DNA of 64,000 bases from the NCBI RefSeq assembly GCF_019670105.1, contig NZ_AP023032.1, positions 94,501-158,500 on the forward strand. The letters are read 5' to 3'. Both the position numbers and the translations under genes were made by a program. Below, piece by piece: positions 16,175 to 23,884 of this stretch. Origin of the DNA: Agarivorans albus. GTDB lineage: Bacteria > Pseudomonadota > Gammaproteobacteria > Enterobacterales > Celerinatantimonadaceae. The notes below the pieces were generated by a model. The model saw only the letters and a list, made by a program, of their open reading frames with translations, was not told the DNA's origin and did not search any database. Each line of letters starts with the position of its first letter. The first letter of the stretch is position 1.

Positions 16175-17344
16175 TCAAAGTAGCTTTTCGACCTTGTTGA
16201 GAGAAGGAGTCGCTTTGGCTTTTTGCATATGGAGTATGGCTAGCGCTAAGCTACTAAAGGTAATCGCCAGTATCCATAGATGAGCAAAGTGGCCTTGAAT
16301 CTCGCTAAAGCTGGCGCCCATTTGGTTGAGTTTTAACATCGCTAATACCATTGGTTTAGCAGGTACTAGATCGGCAATAATGTTAATTGCAGGTGGAATA
16401 GAGCTAAGCGGCCAGATAAAACCACATACAAATACTGTTGGTAGCGAGGTCATTAAACCAACTATGGTGGCGTAGTCTCGCTTAGGTAGCATCGCCGCAA
16501 TACATTGAGCTAAGCCTGCAGTAGCGATTAAAAAAGGCAATAGCAGCTGGCAGATATGGGCAATGTTCGCCCAGTGATGTACCCCGTAAAAATTTAATAC
16601 TACACCGAAATAAAAGCTGCTCATCAAACTATAGATCAAGCTAAATAGTAAGCTGCGAACCAGCACTAATTGCCAAGGGCTGGCTCGCCTTAATAATGTT
16701 GATTGTGAGGTAGAGGCTGGCGCAGCATGTAGCCCAACTGCGATGAGTAGCGTTTGGTGCAAAATCACAATAAACACTGCAGGAATGACATAATCCAGAT
16801 AGCCTTGGTGGGCATTAAAGGCTGCATTGGCATTTAGCTGAATGGGTGAATGTAAGGTGCTGGCTAGTGCTAGCGGGATGCCATCGGCTACCATCTTGAC
16901 TACTTTCACTTGTGCCGCTAAGGTGCCAGAGGTACCGGCTAAGCCTTGCACTATGGTTCCATAAACCAAAAAGTAAGACGCATCCCCAGCATAGGATAAA
17001 GTGGGTGAGCGGCCCATTAATACATCTCGATAGAAATGCTCGGGAATCACCAATAATCCACCTACGTCACGCTCCACCAACTGTTGCTGAGCTTCTTCAA
17101 TGCTAGCAACTTGGCTGGTCACTTTTAGCAAAGGGCTGGCGTCTACCATACGAATTAACTGGCGACTTAGTTGGCTGCCATCAGCATTAATTACTGCAAT
17201 AGGTTGTTGTAATGGCGTTTGGTTTAAGTAGGGCTGAGGATACAAAAAAGCGTACAGCAGTAAACCGCCAAATACCGTGAGTATAAGTGCCCGATTACTA
17301 AGAACTCTGCGCAGTTCTATACGCAATAACAAGCAAGTGTTCAT
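16175..17344 (-). CDS. ABC-2 type export permease (second of pair)
   Basis: A 389-residue inner-membrane permease of the ABC2_membrane_3 family (YhhJ/YbhR class). An N-terminal helix (ALILTVFGGLLLYAFLYP) is followed by a large periplasmic region of about 150 residues with the DxxQLSRQLIRMVDASP block and then five membrane helices, including LLPFLIATAGLAQCIAA and the SLPTVFVCGFIWPLSSIP turn. It overlaps the preceding permease gene by 4 bases. Together with that permease it should form the membrane channel of an ABC exporter, but no ATPase gene is near. Confidence 0.85.
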   Translation of the reverse strand: MNTCLLLRIELRRVLSNRALILTVFGGLLLYAFLYPQPYLNQTPLQQPIAVINADGSQLSRQLIRMVDASPLLKVTSQVASIEEAQQQLVERDVGGLLVIPEHFYRDVLMGRSPTLSYAGDASYFLVYGTIVQGLAGTSGTLAAQVKVVKMVADGIPLALASTLHSPIQLNANAAFNAHQGYLDYVIPAVFIVILHQTLLIAVGLHAAPASTSQSTLLRRASPWQLVLVRSLLFSLIYSLMSSFYFGVVLNFYGVHHWANIAHICQLLLPFLIATAGLAQCIAAMLPKRDYATIVGLMTSLPTVFVCGFIWPLSSIPPAINIIADLVPAKPMVLAMLKLNQMGASFSEIQGHFAHLWILAITFSSLALAILHMQKAKATPSLNKVEKLL

Positions 17345-18522
17345 GTGTTTAGCTCCACGTTGTGTGGATTACTAAAGCGTATTTTCACCAGCCACGCTGC
17401 GCTGATAAAGGCGATGCCAAATAGTAATAAAGCCGATAAGTTAGGTAATGATTGTAAAGCGCTAGCGCCGTAGTTGGCTTGGGCTATTTGCACTTCAATA
17501 TAATGGGTTATTGGAATAAGTTGCCGCCAAAATTGGGCGAACCAAGGCATGTCGCTGACCGGAAACGTTACCCCCATAAACGCAAAGCTAGGAGCAGTAA
17601 GAGCGCCTGCAAAACTAAGTGCCCGTGCTACATCTTCAAACAGCAGCATAAAAATTAAGGCGATGGCTTGAGAAGCAACCACACACAACAGTAAGGCCAG
17701 TAGTAATACACTCCAAGAGCCTCGCATTGGCCAGTCAAAACCGTGGAACATTAAGGTGCACAGTAATATGCCTTGCAGCCACAACAAAGCGCCAAAAAAG
17801 CTAAGCTTTATGGTTAGCTTTTGCCAAGCTTGCTTGGCTAGCCAGCTCTTAAAGCTATTGTTTTTTAGCTCTGAACCCAACGCCAAAATCATCACCGTCA
17901 TAATCAAAATTTGCCAAAATGCAGGTAATGCTGCCGATACAATAAATTGGGCATAGTTGCTATTGCCGTTATATAGGGCGCTGATTTGATTGCGAATAGG
18001 CACAGCACTACCCAATGCTTGTAAAGTTTGGGTATTGCCGTGGCTTAGCGCTTTTGCCACAGCAACTTTGGCGCTAAAAGTACCGTGAGCTTGTTGCAAA
18101 GCAGAGTTAATTTGTTTGCCAATTACCATGAACTGGCTGTTGTAATAAGCCGCAACGCTAGGTGTTTGTGCCAGCTTGGTATGCTTTTCCATATCGGCTG
18201 GAATTATTACTAAAGCCGATACTTCCCCGGTGCGTAACATAGAACGGGCTTGTGGTTCTCCGTAAACACTGTGTACTTTTAGTGTTGGGCTAGCATCATA
18301 GTGATTAATTAGGCTGCGCGATAACTGGCTATGATCGTGGTCAACCACGGCAATCGGTAGCTCACGGGTTAAACCTGAAGAAAAGACCCACCAAACGGCC
18401 AAAAAGGCGAACAATGGCAACCAGGTGAGCATGGCCATTAGCCAGCGATTGTCACGCAGCAAAAGCCACTGTTGTTGATACAGTTGTCTTAGACTAAGCA
18501 GCGGTTCGCTGGTGGCATTCAT
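17341..18522 (-). CDS. ABC-2 type export permease (first of pair)
   Basis: A 393-residue permease of the same family as its downstream neighbour (YbhS class), with N-terminal helix LTWLPLFAFLAVWWVFSSG, a periplasmic part carrying DHDHSQLSRSLINHYDASP, and C-terminal helices with the APSFAFMGVTFPVSDMPWFAQ motif. Starts two bases after the HlyD gene ends, so the operon is tightly coupled. With HlyD and TolC it would form a trans-envelope exporter for drugs, lipids or other hydrophobic compounds. Confidence 0.85.
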   Translation of the reverse strand: MNATSEPLLSLRQLYQQQWLLLRDNRWLMAMLTWLPLFAFLAVWWVFSSGLTRELPIAVVDHDHSQLSRSLINHYDASPTLKVHSVYGEPQARSMLRTGEVSALVIIPADMEKHTKLAQTPSVAAYYNSQFMVIGKQINSALQQAHGTFSAKVAVAKALSHGNTQTLQALGSAVPIRNQISALYNGNSNYAQFIVSAALPAFWQILIMTVMILALGSELKNNSFKSWLAKQAWQKLTIKLSFFGALLWLQGILLCTLMFHGFDWPMRGSWSVLLLALLLCVVASQAIALIFMLLFEDVARALSFAGALTAPSFAFMGVTFPVSDMPWFAQFWRQLIPITHYIEVQIAQANYGASALQSLPNLSALLLFGIAFISAAWLVKIRFSNPHNVELNT

Positions 18523-18523
18523 C

Positions 18524-19510
18524 TTAAGGTTGCTCTAGCTCAACAATGGCGCTCATGCCTACACGTAATTGCTCTATCTGCTGCAAGGGTCGGGCTTCTA
18601 CTTCAAAGGTACGTAAATCAAAGCCTGTTCGGCTATCGGTGGCGCGCCACGTGGCAAAATCGCCCATTACTGCCACATGGGCTACTTCAAACTTGTAACT
18701 TTGATTATCTAGGGCCGGTAGCATGGCACTAAACTGTTGACCCTTTTGAAATTGGCTAAGTTGATCTTCGCGAACGTGCAATACCAACCAAGCATCTTGC
18801 ATATCAATAATAGATACCACCGGGAAGCCGGTTGGCGCTAACTCGCCACTTTGCAGCAGCAGTTGGCTTACCTCGCCAGAGTGCCAGCTTGTCACTAAGG
18901 TGTCACTGGTGAAGGCTTCTACCTCTGCTACTACGCCTGCTGCTGCGCGGGCTTGTTCTAAGGCTGCGCGCTTAGTTTCGTCACGGGCACCTTCTTTGGC
19001 TAATTGATACATCTGCGAGGCGGCATTTTCGGTATAACGCGCTGCTTGCCATTGGGTGTAAGCTTCGTCGCGTTTTTGCTCGGCAACTACGCCATCTTTA
19101 TATAGGTTATCAACCCGTTGGTAGGTTTTTTCTGCCAAGTTAGCGGCCGCTAAGGCTTTTTGCCATTGGTCTTTAGCAGCGGCTATTTCTTGTGCTCTAG
19201 CGCCGTTTTCAGCTTGTTCTGCCATGGCTGATGCTGCTTGTTGGCCGGCTTTGGCTTGCTCTAATTTGGCATCTAATTCAGGACTAGTGATGGAAAAGAT
19301 TAGTTGCCCAGGCTCTACTTGGTCGCCTTTTCTCACTAATACTTGGTCGATCCGCCCAGCTACTTTGGATGAAATATTGTACTGCTGAGCTTCAATCTGG
19401 CCTTGCAGCGTATAGGGCTGCGGCTGGTAAGCCTGCCAAAACGAATAAGCAACCCAAGCAATAATCGCCACCAAGGGCACAATGGGTAACACCGCGGAAA
19501 ATTTACGCAT
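18524..19510 (-). CDS. HlyD-family membrane fusion protein
   Basis: A 328-residue periplasmic adaptor. One N-terminal membrane anchor (AVLPIVPLVAIIAWVAYSFW), a lipoyl half-motif GRIDQVLVRKGDQVEPGQLIF, a long alpha-helical hairpin rich in Ala, Glu and Gln (about residues 75-200), the second lipoyl half WHSGEVSQLLLQSGELAPTG and a beta-barrel domain. It bridges the inner-membrane permeases and the TolC-like channel encoded upstream. Resembles YbhG/YhiI adaptors by length and layout. Confidence 0.9.
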   Translation of the reverse strand: MRKFSAVLPIVPLVAIIAWVAYSFWQAYQPQPYTLQGQIEAQQYNISSKVAGRIDQVLVRKGDQVEPGQLIFSITSPELDAKLEQAKAGQQAASAMAEQAENGARAQEIAAAKDQWQKALAAANLAEKTYQRVDNLYKDGVVAEQKRDEAYTQWQAARYTENAASQMYQLAKEGARDETKRAALEQARAAAGVVAEVEAFTSDTLVTSWHSGEVSQLLLQSGELAPTGFPVVSIIDMQDAWLVLHVREDQLSQFQKGQQFSAMLPALDNQSYKFEVAHVAVMGDFATWRATDSRTGFDLRTFEVEARPLQQIEQLRVGMSAIVELEQP

Positions 19511-19518
19511 AATAGACC

Positions 19519-20916
19519 CTAGTTAAATCGATAATATTGAGAAAAATTGGCCATTTCACCACTTAAGGCAGTGAGTTTAGCCAATGCAATTACATGGCTA
19601 TAAGCGGCAGATTGACGCTGAGTTTTCACGCTTGCTTGGTACATCTCGGCATCCACAACGTCGAGAGATGTCGCTAAACCTTGGCTAAAGGCTTTTAGTC
19701 GAATACGTAAGTTTTCTTTTGCTAGCGCCAAGGTGGATTCTAGTCCTTGGTATTCTTCTAATGCTAACTCGGCTTCGCGATAGGTTTTTTCTACCAGCAA
19801 GCCAAGGTCGCGTTCTGCTTGGGCACGAATATAAGAAATCTGCAGCACGGTGCTGTTGGCGGCATTTACTTTGCCGGAGCGGCCAGAGTTATCAATAATT
19901 GGCACCGACACACCAACACCCACCATCCAGTCGGGCGCGTATTTAGCGGCTAAGCTGTCGCCTTTGTAGATGTCATAGTTACCAAACATGTATACCTCTG
20001 GCATGTAACCGCCTTTGGCTATGGTCACCATCTTTTTAGCTTGTTCTGATTTACTGTCCAATATCGCTAAACCCGGATAACTGTTTAGGGTTTGCGACAT
20101 ATAGCTTTCTAGCTCGGGGATGTCTGCTTGAGTGAATAAGCGAGTACTGGGTTGGATAGCCTGTTGGGCATGCAGTAATTCTTTTAAGGCTAACTGGGCA
20201 ATTTCATAATTTCGCAGGGCTTTTCTGGTATCAACTTTGGCCTTATCGTAAGAGGCATCCGCTTGCAATCGTTCTACAAAGGCGATTTGTCCTTGCTGCT
20301 CTAGCTTTACCGCATTACGTTGATGTTTCTTAAGCCCGTCTTCCACCTCTTTATAAGTTTCTGCCACTTGTGCAGCCAGCACCACCCCAAAGTAAACTTT
20401 GGCGAGGTCTTCAAATTTAGCTTGCTGTTGCATGGCGAGTACTTTTCCAGCCTCAATATTTTGCTCACGCGCGATATCGATGGCGGCGCCGCGACGGCCA
20501 CCAGTATACAGCGGCCAAATTGCCCGAATGGAGCTTGTGGTAATGTCTTGCTCAGTGAAGTTAGTTACCGTTGGTAAGTTTAAAAGTGGCGCTAAAATCT
20601 GTCCTAGCGCGGGGTCCAAACCACTTAAATCGAGTGATGCCAAAGGCTCTAAGTCTTTTAAATCAAGTGAAACGGGTTTTTCTAAACGGGTGTAATTACC
20701 GGTTAAATCTACTTTGGGGAAGTAGAGATCTTTTGCCGCGTCGCGCAGCGCTTCGCTGCGGGCTACGTTTTCCTTGTTGGCCGCGAGGCTTTGGTTTTTC
20801 TCTAGCACATCTTGCCATGCTTGCTCGAAGCTAATGGCATTAGCATTTACTGGCAGCAATAGGCTAACTATGCAGCCAAGGCTAGCTACGTTTAAACCCC
20901 AAAAGTGTCTTATCAC
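19519..20916 (-). CDS. TolC-family outer membrane channel
   Basis: A 465-residue outer membrane efflux protein with signal peptide (cleavage near NANA-ISFEQA) and two OEP repeats: the periplasmic helices with LPTVTNFTEQD and the strand IRAIWPLYTGGRRGAA, repeated as YKGDSLAAKYAPDWMVGVGVSVPI. First gene of the export operon TolC-HlyD-permease-permease. The start codon is a GTG. A 16-base perfect palindrome lies 23 bases upstream. Confidence 0.9.
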   Translation of the reverse strand: MIRHFWGLNVASLGCIVSLLLPVNANAISFEQAWQDVLEKNQSLAANKENVARSEALRDAAKDLYFPKVDLTGNYTRLEKPVSLDLKDLEPLASLDLSGLDPALGQILAPLLNLPTVTNFTEQDITTSSIRAIWPLYTGGRRGAAIDIAREQNIEAGKVLAMQQQAKFEDLAKVYFGVVLAAQVAETYKEVEDGLKKHQRNAVKLEQQGQIAFVERLQADASYDKAKVDTRKALRNYEIAQLALKELLHAQQAIQPSTRLFTQADIPELESYMSQTLNSYPGLAILDSKSEQAKKMVTIAKGGYMPEVYMFGNYDIYKGDSLAAKYAPDWMVGVGVSVPIIDNSGRSGKVNAANSTVLQISYIRAQAERDLGLLVEKTYREAELALEEYQGLESTLALAKENLRIRLKAFSQGLATSLDVVDAEMYQASVKTQRQSAAYSHVIALAKLTALSGEMANFSQYYRFN

Positions 20917-20938
20917 TTTAACACAGTCCTTATGATAT

Positions 20939-20954
20939 TAGAGTAAATACTCTA
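20939..20954. promoter_or_regulatory. Perfect palindrome upstream of the export operon
   Basis: TAGAGTA-AA-TACTCTA, two 7-base arms with a 2-base centre, 23 bases before the TolC start. This is the size and position of a TetR/MarR-family operator covering the promoter. No regulator gene of either family is adjacent. Confidence 0.6.
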
Positions 20955-21155
20955 CAGTATGCTAGGTGCATTATACAAGTGCTTTGCAGCGAGCATTTTT
21001 GCTATTTGTTAAGCCTAGGACAGATTACTGTAAGATGTTTTATTTCGTAGTAATTACTTGGCGAAACAAGCTGTTGAAGCTGGTGCCCACCATTTTCCCA
21101 ACGGTGCTATTCGCCAATTGTGCGGTGCTTTGCAAGTTGCATATAAAAGCTAGAT
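20955..21155. other. Decayed or non-coding DNA left of the chemoreceptor remnant
   Basis: No convincing gene. A frame open from 21034 to a TAG at 21151 reads 39 residues (…AKQAVEAGAHHFPNG…QLCGALQVAYKS) without a start codon and may be the remnant of another gene, but I do not recognise it. Confidence 0.35.
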
Positions 21156-21500
21156 GATTTTGCTGTTGTATCCGATGAAGTACCCAGCGTAGCCCAGCGA
21201 ACCCAAGACGCTACGGTGGAAATTCAAAGCTTGATTGAAGATCTACAACCGGGGACTAAGCAGCTAACGGGCTTAACTGAACAAACTGTGTAACAGGCCG
21301 AAACTAGTGAGCGTTTAATGGGTGAATAGGCCAAGACCTTAATGTTATTTCGCAATCGGCGCATGCAATCTTAGGTGATTAAACAAGTCAATGCTTCGTC
21401 AGTGCCAGCGGTTGAACAATAGAGTGAAGTAGCTGCGGGGTTAGCGTCAACCTTAAAAGGCTATCGCACCAAAGGTGGTAGCAGGATGGTAAGTAGCTAA
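21156..21500 (+). pseudogene. Remnant of a methyl-accepting chemotaxis protein
   Basis: One frame reads DFAVVSDEVPSVAQRTQDAT then EIQSLIEDLQPGTKQLTGLT, which is the cytoplasmic signalling tip of a chemoreceptor (normally [18 protein letters not shown]). It is broken by in-frame stops at 21291 (TAA), 21327, 21372 and 21420 (all TAG) and ends at TAA 21498. No frameshift is needed across the 345 bases. The N-terminal sensor, membrane and HAMP parts are gone. Every internal stop sits where a Gln codon (CAA or CAG) would suit the family, so each may be one C-to-T change. Non-functional. Confidence 0.8.
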
Positions 21501-21585
21501 GTTTGGCAATACTTAAAATAGCTTATTGATGATCAAGTGACTTATATCATAGTTTCTTTTATAACAATGGCTTAACTTTATTTTC

Positions 21586-21610
21586 AACTGGTGCTACGAG
21601 CACCAGTTTT
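21586..21610 (+). terminator. Terminator-like hairpin between pseudogene and DUF805 gene
   Basis: Perfect 10-bp stem AACTGGTGCT/AGCACCAGTT with an ACG loop, then TT. Probably the surviving terminator of the dead chemoreceptor gene, 86 bases after its final stop. Confidence 0.65.
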
Positions 21611-21644
21611 GGATTGGTTCAGTAAAAGATATAAAAGGAACATA

Positions 21645-21998
21645 ATGGAATACTTTATTGGGGCGTTAAAAAAATACGCAGATTTTTCAGGACGAGCTCG
21701 TAGAAAAGAGTACTGGATGTTCATCTTGTTCTACTTCATTTTTGGCATAGCAGCGAACATTATCGATGCCATTATTGGCTTGCCGTTGCTTTCGCTAGTG
21801 CTAACGCTAGGTCTAATTATCCCAAGTATTAGTATCGCCGCTAGGCGTTTACATGATACTGGTCGCAGCGGTTGGTGGCAGCTTATTGCGCTTATTCCGC
21901 TGATTGGTGCGATTATACTGTTGATTTTCTTGGCGTCAGATAGCCACGAAGACAACAACTATGGCGCTAATCCTAAAGGCGCTGGTGCAGTGGCTTAG
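21645..21998 (+). CDS. DUF805 inner-membrane protein
   Basis: A 117-residue membrane protein of the DUF805 family (YhaH/YhaI type). Family signatures are YADFSGRARRKEYWMF, the AARRLHDTGRSGWW motif between helices, and a short hydrophilic tail. Three or four membrane helices are visible. The start at 21645 is supported by AAAAGGAA seven bases upstream; a longer frame begins inside the preceding terminator hairpin. Function unknown; some members affect envelope stress or phage entry. Confidence 0.9.
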   Translation: MEYFIGALKKYADFSGRARRKEYWMFILFYFIFGIAANIIDAIIGLPLLSLVLTLGLIIPSISIAARRLHDTGRSGWWQLIALIPLIGAIILLIFLASDSHEDNNYGANPKGAGAVA

Positions 21999-22018
21999 GT
22001 TAAAAACAAATAGTTGGG

Positions 22019-22522
22019 CTAGTAAATTGGCCCAACTTCTTCTAGTTGAGTAAGGTAAACCCGCGTATCAAACTCAAGCTGATGGTAATTAGGCAGCATA
22101 TGCTGGCACAGTTGGTAAAAGGCTTTGTTATGTTGTTTTTCTTTTAGATGAGCGAGTTCGTGTACCACGATCATGTTTAAAAACGGCTCAGGTACGTTTT
22201 GAAACAAGCTGCTCACTCTTATTTCATTTTTACTCTTTAATTTACTTCCCTGAACTCGCGATACATAAGTATGTAAACCTAAAGCATGGTTTACCACATG
22301 AATTTTCTTATCAAAAACTACCTTACTCAGCGGTGCCGATTTACGCATATATTGGTTTTTTAGTGACAAACAATAGTCGCGCAGGGCTTTATCATTATAT
22401 ATGTCATGCCTTGTAGGGTACTTATTTAATAGAAACTCGGCTAAACGCTGCTGTTTAAGCAGATCTTCAATTTTGCTGGTGAGTGCCTCGGGGTAAGCGG
22501 CTAAATATTTAAGCGTTGTCAT
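22019..22522 (-). CDS. YgjP-like zinc metallopeptidase
   Basis: A 167-residue protein of the YgjP/DUF45 (M48-like) family. The zinc site is HELAHLKEKQHNKAFY, with HExxH plus a third histidine a few residues later, as in the family. A basic N-terminal half (LKNQYMRKSAPLSKVVF) precedes it. Family members are cytoplasmic and their substrates are not established. Convergent with the DUF805 gene, with only 20 bases between the stops. Confidence 0.85.
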   Translation of the reverse strand: MTTLKYLAAYPEALTSKIEDLLKQQRLAEFLLNKYPTRHDIYNDKALRDYCLSLKNQYMRKSAPLSKVVFDKKIHVVNHALGLHTYVSRVQGSKLKSKNEIRVSSLFQNVPEPFLNMIVVHELAHLKEKQHNKAFYQLCQHMLPNYHQLEFDTRVYLTQLEEVGPIY

Positions 22523-22563
22523 TGTATTTTAAGGTAATGGCCAGATGCAGCAGTGTAAGATGA

Positions 22564-22601
22564 GAATAAAACAAGACATAGCCTTAGGCTATGCCTTGTT
22601 T
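22564..22601 (-). terminator. Terminator of the EamA exporter gene
   Basis: Long hairpin with arms at 22569-22583 and 22587-22601, one mismatch and a 3-base loop, starting two bases after the EamA stop; on the minus strand it is followed by TTTTATT. Confidence 0.75.
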
Positions 22602-22603
22602 GC

Positions 22604-23542
22604 TTAGTTTTTGTTTAATAGCGCCACGGCCACCACAACTAGGCCAATACCAGCAATTTGCAGTACACCAATACTGTCGCCCAGTATCCAAGCGGCCATT
22701 ATTAAGGTAAAAACCGGGCCTGCACTGCCACTAATTGCAGTGCGTTGTGCGCCGATACGATGGATAGCCTCACTAAATAAAAATGAGGGAATTACCGTAG
22801 AAAACAGCGCCATATAAGCCGCATACCAATAAACCTGACCGGGATAGTTGAGCAGCGCGGTAAAGTCCCCGTGCAAGCTAAAGTGGATGAAAATAGCAAT
22901 GCTGGCGGCAATCATTGCAATAAGAGTAAAGGCTTGGCTGCCGATCTTGGCAACAATGTTTTTGCTAAAGACCAAGTAAAAAGCAAAACTAAAGGCGCTA
23001 GCGATAACCAAGCTGGTTCCCCAGATAAGTTGTTGGGGATCAAGCTGTTGGCCGGTTTCACTCCACATCATTAACCCCACGCCTAACCAGCTAAGGGGCA
23101 GGGCAAGCACCACAATTAACTGCGGCTTTTGGCGGTAAACTAACCACGCGAGTAAAATGGTAAATCCAGGGTAGGCATACAATACCACGCGCTCAAGCGG
23201 TGCCGAGATGAATTGCAGGCCACTTAAATCTAAAAAGCTAGCTAGGTAATACCCTGCTATGCCAACCAGCGCAGCCGGCAGAATGTTACCTTTCAGTTTT
23301 TGATGTTCTAAGCGGCCTAACCTCCACCAATACAATGCTAACAATAGGTAAATCGGCAGGCTAAAAGCCATGCGCAGCGTCATTAGACTGGCGGGGTCGA
23401 TACCAAACTGGTACGCCAGCTTGATCCAAATTCCCTTAAGAGAAAACAAAGCGGTGGCAACCAAGGCCAAACAGAGCCCTTTAGCTGCTTGAGAAAAGTG
23501 CGGAATGGAAGCGAAGATGTTGCTAGTTTTACTGATAGTCAT
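22604..23542 (-). CDS. EamA-family (DMT) metabolite transporter
   Basis: A 312-residue inner-membrane protein with ten predicted helices in two EamA repeats: GLCLALVATALFSLKGIWIKLAY opens the first, and SLVIASAFSFAFYLVFSKNI the second; the EAIHRIGAQRTAISGSAGPVFT and LGDSIGVLQIAGIGLVVVAV motifs are those of DMT exporters. Such proteins export amino acids or other metabolites; the substrate is unknown. A 36-codon ORF lies just upstream on the same strand. Confidence 0.85.
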   Translation of the reverse strand: MTISKTSNIFASIPHFSQAAKGLCLALVATALFSLKGIWIKLAYQFGIDPASLMTLRMAFSLPIYLLLALYWWRLGRLEHQKLKGNILPAALVGIAGYYLASFLDLSGLQFISAPLERVVLYAYPGFTILLAWLVYRQKPQLIVVLALPLSWLGVGLMMWSETGQQLDPQQLIWGTSLVIASAFSFAFYLVFSKNIVAKIGSQAFTLIAMIAASIAIFIHFSLHGDFTALLNYPGQVYWYAAYMALFSTVIPSFLFSEAIHRIGAQRTAISGSAGPVFTLIMAAWILGDSIGVLQIAGIGLVVVAVALLNKN

Positions 23543-23597
23543 GTCCTTGCGAGCCTTGTTTTAGGAGTTGGATAAGGCTACGAAGGGCAAATAAGGT

Positions 23598-23618
23598 CTG
23601 GCTGCACTTCGCAGCCAG
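23598..23618 (-). promoter_or_regulatory. Hairpin between small ORF and EamA gene
   Basis: Perfect 8-bp stem CTGGCTGC/GCAGCCAG with a 5-base loop. It is not followed by a T run on the minus strand, so it looks like a structural or attenuation element in the leader of the EamA gene rather than a terminator. Confidence 0.4.
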
Positions 23619-23629
23619 TGAAAAAATAT

Positions 23630-23740
23630 CTACATTTCACCGCTGCTAGAAATAAGCAGCAGCCACAGTTTAACCAAGCAAATACCTGCACTGAGTGCGA
23701 GTATGCGACTTAGCTGATTTGTGGTTAAAAATGCGGTCAT
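23630..23740 (-). CDS. Possible 36-residue single-helix membrane protein
   Basis: A short frame starts MTAFLTTNQLSRILALSAGI and continues with CLVKLWLLLISSSGEM. AAGGAA lies six bases before the ATG, a very good ribosome site. Residues about 12-30 form one hydrophobic helix interrupted by a lysine. It lies 87 bases upstream of the EamA transporter gene on the same strand with a hairpin between, so it may be a small membrane subunit or a leader peptide. No family recognised. Confidence 0.5.
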   Translation of the reverse strand: MTAFLTTNQLSRILALSAGICLVKLWLLLISSSGEM

Positions 23741-23819
23741 ATCATTTCCTTGATGATGAATTTTTAGCCTACGGTAATTGAGTTGAAGCCGCAAGCGATT
23801 AAGCAAAATAGACGCCTGT

Positions 23820-23832
23820 TAGATTCAATCTA
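23820..23832. promoter_or_regulatory. Short palindrome upstream of the small ORF
   Basis: TAGATT-C-AATCTA, perfect 6-base arms around one base, 80 bases upstream of the 36-codon ORF and its EamA neighbour. A candidate regulator site of unknown protein. Confidence 0.35.
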
Positions 23833-23884
23833 TGTGGCTGGTTTAGCCCAGAAGCAAACACGCTACTAGGGCTGTAGTTGTTCA

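Noticed and set aside
20571..20834. Plus-strand ORFs inside the TolC gene
   Set aside because: They lie antisense to a clear TolC-family gene, lack ribosome sites and show no protein family.
21156..21500. Stop-codon reassignment (TAA/TAG read as Gln) in the chemoreceptor remnant
   Set aside because: All other genes in the window use TAA and TAG as ordinary stops, and the remnant lacks an N-terminal half, so a pseudogene is the simple reading.
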